Shown here in pieces: positions 61,513-64,000 of a stretch of 64,000 nt of DNA (position 1 is its first letter; each line of letters starts with the position of its first letter). The position numbers and the translations under genes are program-made. The DNA comes from Pseudomonas sp. MWU13-2105 (GTDB lineage: Bacteria; Pseudomonadota; Gammaproteobacteria; Pseudomonadales; Pseudomonadaceae), in NCBI RefSeq assembly GCF_023242315.1, contig NZ_JALLIY010000019.1, positions 1 through 64,000 on the forward strand. Direction: 5' to 3'. Below the pieces are notes generated by a model. The model had not been told where the DNA came from. It saw nothing but the letters and a program-made list of their open reading frames with translations, and ran no database searches.

Positions 61513-61645
61513 TGTGGCGAGGGGGCTTGCCCCCGTCGGGCTGCGAAGCGGCCCTAAGATCGGCCACTCCGCTGTATCAGTGAAAACGAGGTGAGTGGAT
61601 TTACGACTGCTTCGCAGCCGAACGGGGGCAAGCCCCCTCGCCACA
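61513..61645. repeat. REPIN: two inverted REP sequences with spacer
   Basis: Bases 61513-61549 and 61609-61645 are inverted copies over 37 bases with two mismatches, each starting TGTGGCGAGGGGGCTTGCCC. The doublet with a 59-base spacer is the REPIN arrangement of P. fluorescens-group genomes, mobilised in trans by RAYT transposases (none in this window). It fills the gap between trkA and the TPR gene. Confidence 0.92.
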
Positions 61646-61647
61646 GG

Positions 61648-63021
61648 TCAGAAAAAGCTCAGGCCGACATGAAACAGCTTTTCCACATCGCGGATCTGTT
61701 TTTTATCCACAAGGAACAGGATGACATGGTCGCCGGCCTGGATCACGGTGGCGTCGTGGGCGATCAGGACCTCTTCATCACGAATGATCGCGCCAATGGT
61801 CGCCCCCGGCGGCAAGGCGATATCGGCGATGGCCCGGCCCACCACCTTGCTCGACTTCGCGTCGCCATGGGCAATCGCCTCGATGGCCTCCGCTGCCCCG
61901 CGCCTGAGGGAATGCACGCTGACTATATCGCCCCGGCGGACATGGGTCAGCAAGGTGCCGATGGTCGCCAGCTGCGGGCTGATGGCGATATCGATCTCGC
62001 CGCCCTGGACCAGGTCGACATAGGCCGGGTTGTTGATCAGGGTCATGACCTTCTTCGCCCCGAGGCGCTTGGCCAGCAGCGACGACATGATGTTGGCTTC
62101 ATCGTCGTTGGTCAGGGCCAGGAACACATCGGTGTCGGCGATGTTCTCTTCCAGCAGCAGGTCGCGGTCCGAAGCGCTGCCCAGTAGCACCACGGTGCTG
62201 TCCAGGGTGTCCGAGAGGTGCCGGCAGCGCGCCGGGTTCTTCTCGATGATCTTGACCTGGTAGCGGCTTTCGATGGCTTCGGCCAGCCGTTCGCCGATCT
62301 GCCCGCCGCCGGCAATGACGATGCGCTTGTAGCTTTCGTCGAGGCGGCGCATTTCCCCCATCACCGCACGGATATGCGCCTTGGCGGCGATGAAAAATAC
62401 TTCGTCGTCGGCTTCGATCACCGTGTCGCCACGAGGCATGATCGGCCGGTCGCGGCGGAAGATCGCCGCCACCCGGGTGTCGACGTTGGGCATGCGCTCG
62501 CGTAACTGGCGCAGTTGCTGGCCCACCAGCGGCCCGCCGTAGTAGGCCTTGACCGCCACCAACTGGGCCTTGCCCTCGGCGAAGTCGATCACCTGCAAGG
62601 CCCCCGGGTGTTCGATCAGGCGCTTGATGTAGTGGGTGACCACCTGCTCCGGGCTGATCAGCACATCCACCGGGATCGCGTCGTTGTCGAACAGCCCGGC
62701 GCGGGTCAGATAGGCCGCTTCACGGACCCGGGCGATCTTGGTCGGGGTGTGGAACAGGGTGTGGGCGACCTGGCAGGCGACCATGTTGGTTTCGTCGCTG
62801 TTGGTCACCGCCACCAGCATGTCGGCGTCATCCGCGCCGGCCTGGCGCAGGATCGTCGGAAACGAGGCGCGGCCCTGTACGGTGCGGATATCCAGGCGGT
62901 CGCCAAGGTCGCGCAGGCGCTCGCCGTCGGTGTCGACCACGGTAATGTCGTTGGCTTCGCTGGCCAGGTGCTCGGCCAGCGTGCCGCCGACCTGCCCGGC
63001 ACCGAGGATGATGATTTTCAT
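61648..63021 (-). CDS. trkA: TrkA, potassium-uptake NAD-binding regulator (457 aa)
   Basis: TrkA is the peripheral RCK subunit that gates TrkH/TrkG channels. Two Rossmann folds (ILGAGQVGGTLAEHLA at residues 4-19 and IAGGGQIGERLAEAIE at about 235-250) each precede an RCK-C domain. Full length. Start ATG 63021, 22 bp after rsmB. Confidence 0.97.
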   Translation of the reverse strand: MKIIILGAGQVGGTLAEHLASEANDITVVDTDGERLRDLGDRLDIRTVQGRASFPTILRQAGADDADMLVAVTNSDETNMVACQVAHTLFHTPTKIARVREAAYLTRAGLFDNDAIPVDVLISPEQVVTHYIKRLIEHPGALQVIDFAEGKAQLVAVKAYYGGPLVGQQLRQLRERMPNVDTRVAAIFRRDRPIMPRGDTVIEADDEVFFIAAKAHIRAVMGEMRRLDESYKRIVIAGGGQIGERLAEAIESRYQVKIIEKNPARCRHLSDTLDSTVVLLGSASDRDLLLEENIADTDVFLALTNDDEANIMSSLLAKRLGAKKVMTLINNPAYVDLVQGGEIDIAISPQLATIGTLLTHVRRGDIVSVHSLRRGAAEAIEAIAHGDAKSSKVVGRAIADIALPPGATIGAIIRDEEVLIAHDATVIQAGDHVILFLVDKKQIRDVEKLFHVGLSFF

Positions 63022-63043
63022 CGGGGCGCTCCGTTGTCCCGGC

Positions 63044-64000
63044 TCAGCCGCGCGCGGCGGCGATCTTGATCAGTTTGGCGTAGTAGAAACCGTCGTGTCC
63101 GCCCTGCTGGGCGAGCAGCTGGCGACCGTGGGGCTGCTTGATGCCGAAGGCCCCGGCGATGTCCAGCTCGCGGGCGCCGGCTGTGCGGGCCAGGAAGGCC
63201 GCGATCACTTCGGTGTTCTCGGTCGGCAGGGTCGAACAGGTGGCGTAGAGCAGGATGCCGCCGACTTCCAGGGTCGTCCACATCGCGTCCAGCAGTTCGC
63301 CTTGCAAGGTGGCCAGGGCGGCAATGTCGTCGGGCTGGCGGGTCAGCTTGATGTCCGGATGACGACGGATCACGCCGGTGGCCGAGCACGGTGCGTCGAG
63401 CAGGATGCGCTGGAACGGCTTGCCATCCCACCAGGCTGCGGTATCACGACCGTCGGCGGCGATCAGTTCGGCGTCCAGGCCGAGGCGCTCGAGGTTCTCG
63501 CGCACCCGCACCAGGCGCTTGGCCTCCAGGTCCACGGCGACCACACCGGCCAGTTGCGGCTGGACTTCGAGGATATGGCAGGTTTTGCCGCCGGGGGCGC
63601 AGCAGGCGTCGAGCACCCGATGGCCCGGCGCCAGGTCGAGCAGGTCGGCGGCCAGTTGCGCGGCTTCGTCCTGGACGCTGATCCAGCCTTCATTGAAGCC
63701 GGGCAGGTTGCGCACATCGCAAGCCTCTTCCAGGACGATGCCGTCCGGGCTGTAGACGCAGGCGTGGGCGCTGACCCCGGCATCGCCGAGCAGCTTGAGG
63801 TAGGCATCGCGCGGGTGATGGCGGCGATTGACCCGCAGGATCATCGGCGGGTGGGCATTGTTCGCCGCGCAGATGGCTTCCCATTGTTCCGGCCAGAAGG
63901 CCTTGAGGGATTTCTGCAGCCAGCGCGGATGCGCGGTACGCACCACCGGGTCGTGTTCCAGTTCGGCCAGCAGCGCTTCACTTTCCCGCTGCGCGCGGCG
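63044..64000 (-). CDS. rsmB: RsmB (Sun), 16S rRNA m5C967 methyltransferase, 5'-truncated by window edge
   Basis: The visible 318 residues are the C-terminal part of a protein usually about 435 aa. The SAM-binding CCAPGGKTCHILE, the DAPCSATGVIRRHPD motif and the catalytic-cysteine motif ATCSTLPTEN are all present. The frame remains open to base 64000, where the RNA-binding NusB-like domain would continue. Confidence 0.96.
   Translation of the reverse strand, partial: RRAQRESEALLAELEHDPVVRTAHPRWLQKSLKAFWPEQWEAICAANNAHPPMILRVNRRHHPRDAYLKLLGDAGVSAHACVYSPDGIVLEEACDVRNLPGFNEGWISVQDEAAQLAADLLDLAPGHRVLDACCAPGGKTCHILEVQPQLAGVVAVDLEAKRLVRVRENLERLGLDAELIAADGRDTAAWWDGKPFQRILLDAPCSATGVIRRHPDIKLTRQPDDIAALATLQGELLDAMWTTLEVGGILLYATCSTLPTENTEVIAAFLARTAGARELDIAGAFGIKQPHGRQLLAQQGGHDGFYYAKLIKIAAARG

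Overview
The window is a high-G+C Pseudomonas chromosome segment, most like the P. fluorescens/P. protegens group. This rests on gene order (gyrB-recF-dnaN-dnaA-rpmH-rnpA-yidD-yidC-mnmE / mnmG-rsmG-parA-parB-atpIBEFHAGDC-glmU-glmR-glmS on one side; plsC-gmhB-glyS-glyQ-tag-acyltransferase-pilZ-tpr-trkA-rsmB on the other), on protein sequences that read as Pseudomonas orthologues, and on Pseudomonas-type REP/REPIN repeats. It spans the replication origin.

Bases 1 to about 9242 are the glmS-proximal part of a Tn7-like transposon inserted at attTn7, 25 bp beyond the glmS stop codon. The core operon tnsA-tnsB-tnsC (minus strand, ATGA overlaps) carries intact catalytic residues. A Tn7-type TnsD with a CCCH zinc finger is encoded divergently from tnsA, and a second, shorter TniQ-family protein lies between tnsD and the element end. 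Two 20-bp-period direct repeats beside the end are probable TnsB sites. Only the last ~1.4 kb of cargo is visible (a truncated gene and a row of very small ORFs); the other end lies before base 1.

Bases 9243-36.3 kb hold the core origin region: amino-sugar/peptidoglycan precursor genes (glmS, glmR, glmU) with a strong inverted-repeat operator in front of glmR; the complete F1Fo ATP synthase operon with atpI; parB-parA; the tRNA and rRNA modification genes mnmG, mnmE and rsmG; yidC-yidD-rnpA-rpmH; and dnaA-dnaN-recF-gyrB. Two separate clusters of DnaA boxes next to A+T-rich DNA (about 25.1-25.4 kb and 29.66-30.01 kb) flank the mnmE-rpmH block, and two parS sites lie inside recF.

Bases 36.3-45.5 kb are a self-contained chemotaxis-type signalling operon (MCP, CheY, STAS, CheA, MCP, CheW, CheR, CheD, CheB). 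Its CheA contains a tandem motif resembling c-di-GMP-binding MshEN domains. Next come an HflK/HflC-like SPFH pair, an NRAMP-like transporter and a TerC-family protein with an extra periplasmic domain (45.6-50.2 kb). After these are a LysR regulator divergent from a GMC oxidoreductase, and an MHS-family transporter (50.2-54.7 kb). Both of the latter two mRNAs have A-rich motifs of the Hfq/Crc type in their leaders.

The right end (54.9-64 kb) is the standard Pseudomonas origin-proximal housekeeping block. It covers membrane-lipid and LPS synthesis, glycyl-tRNA synthetase, DNA repair, potassium uptake and rRNA methylation, and is broken by a full REPIN. No rRNA, tRNA or CRISPR array was seen.
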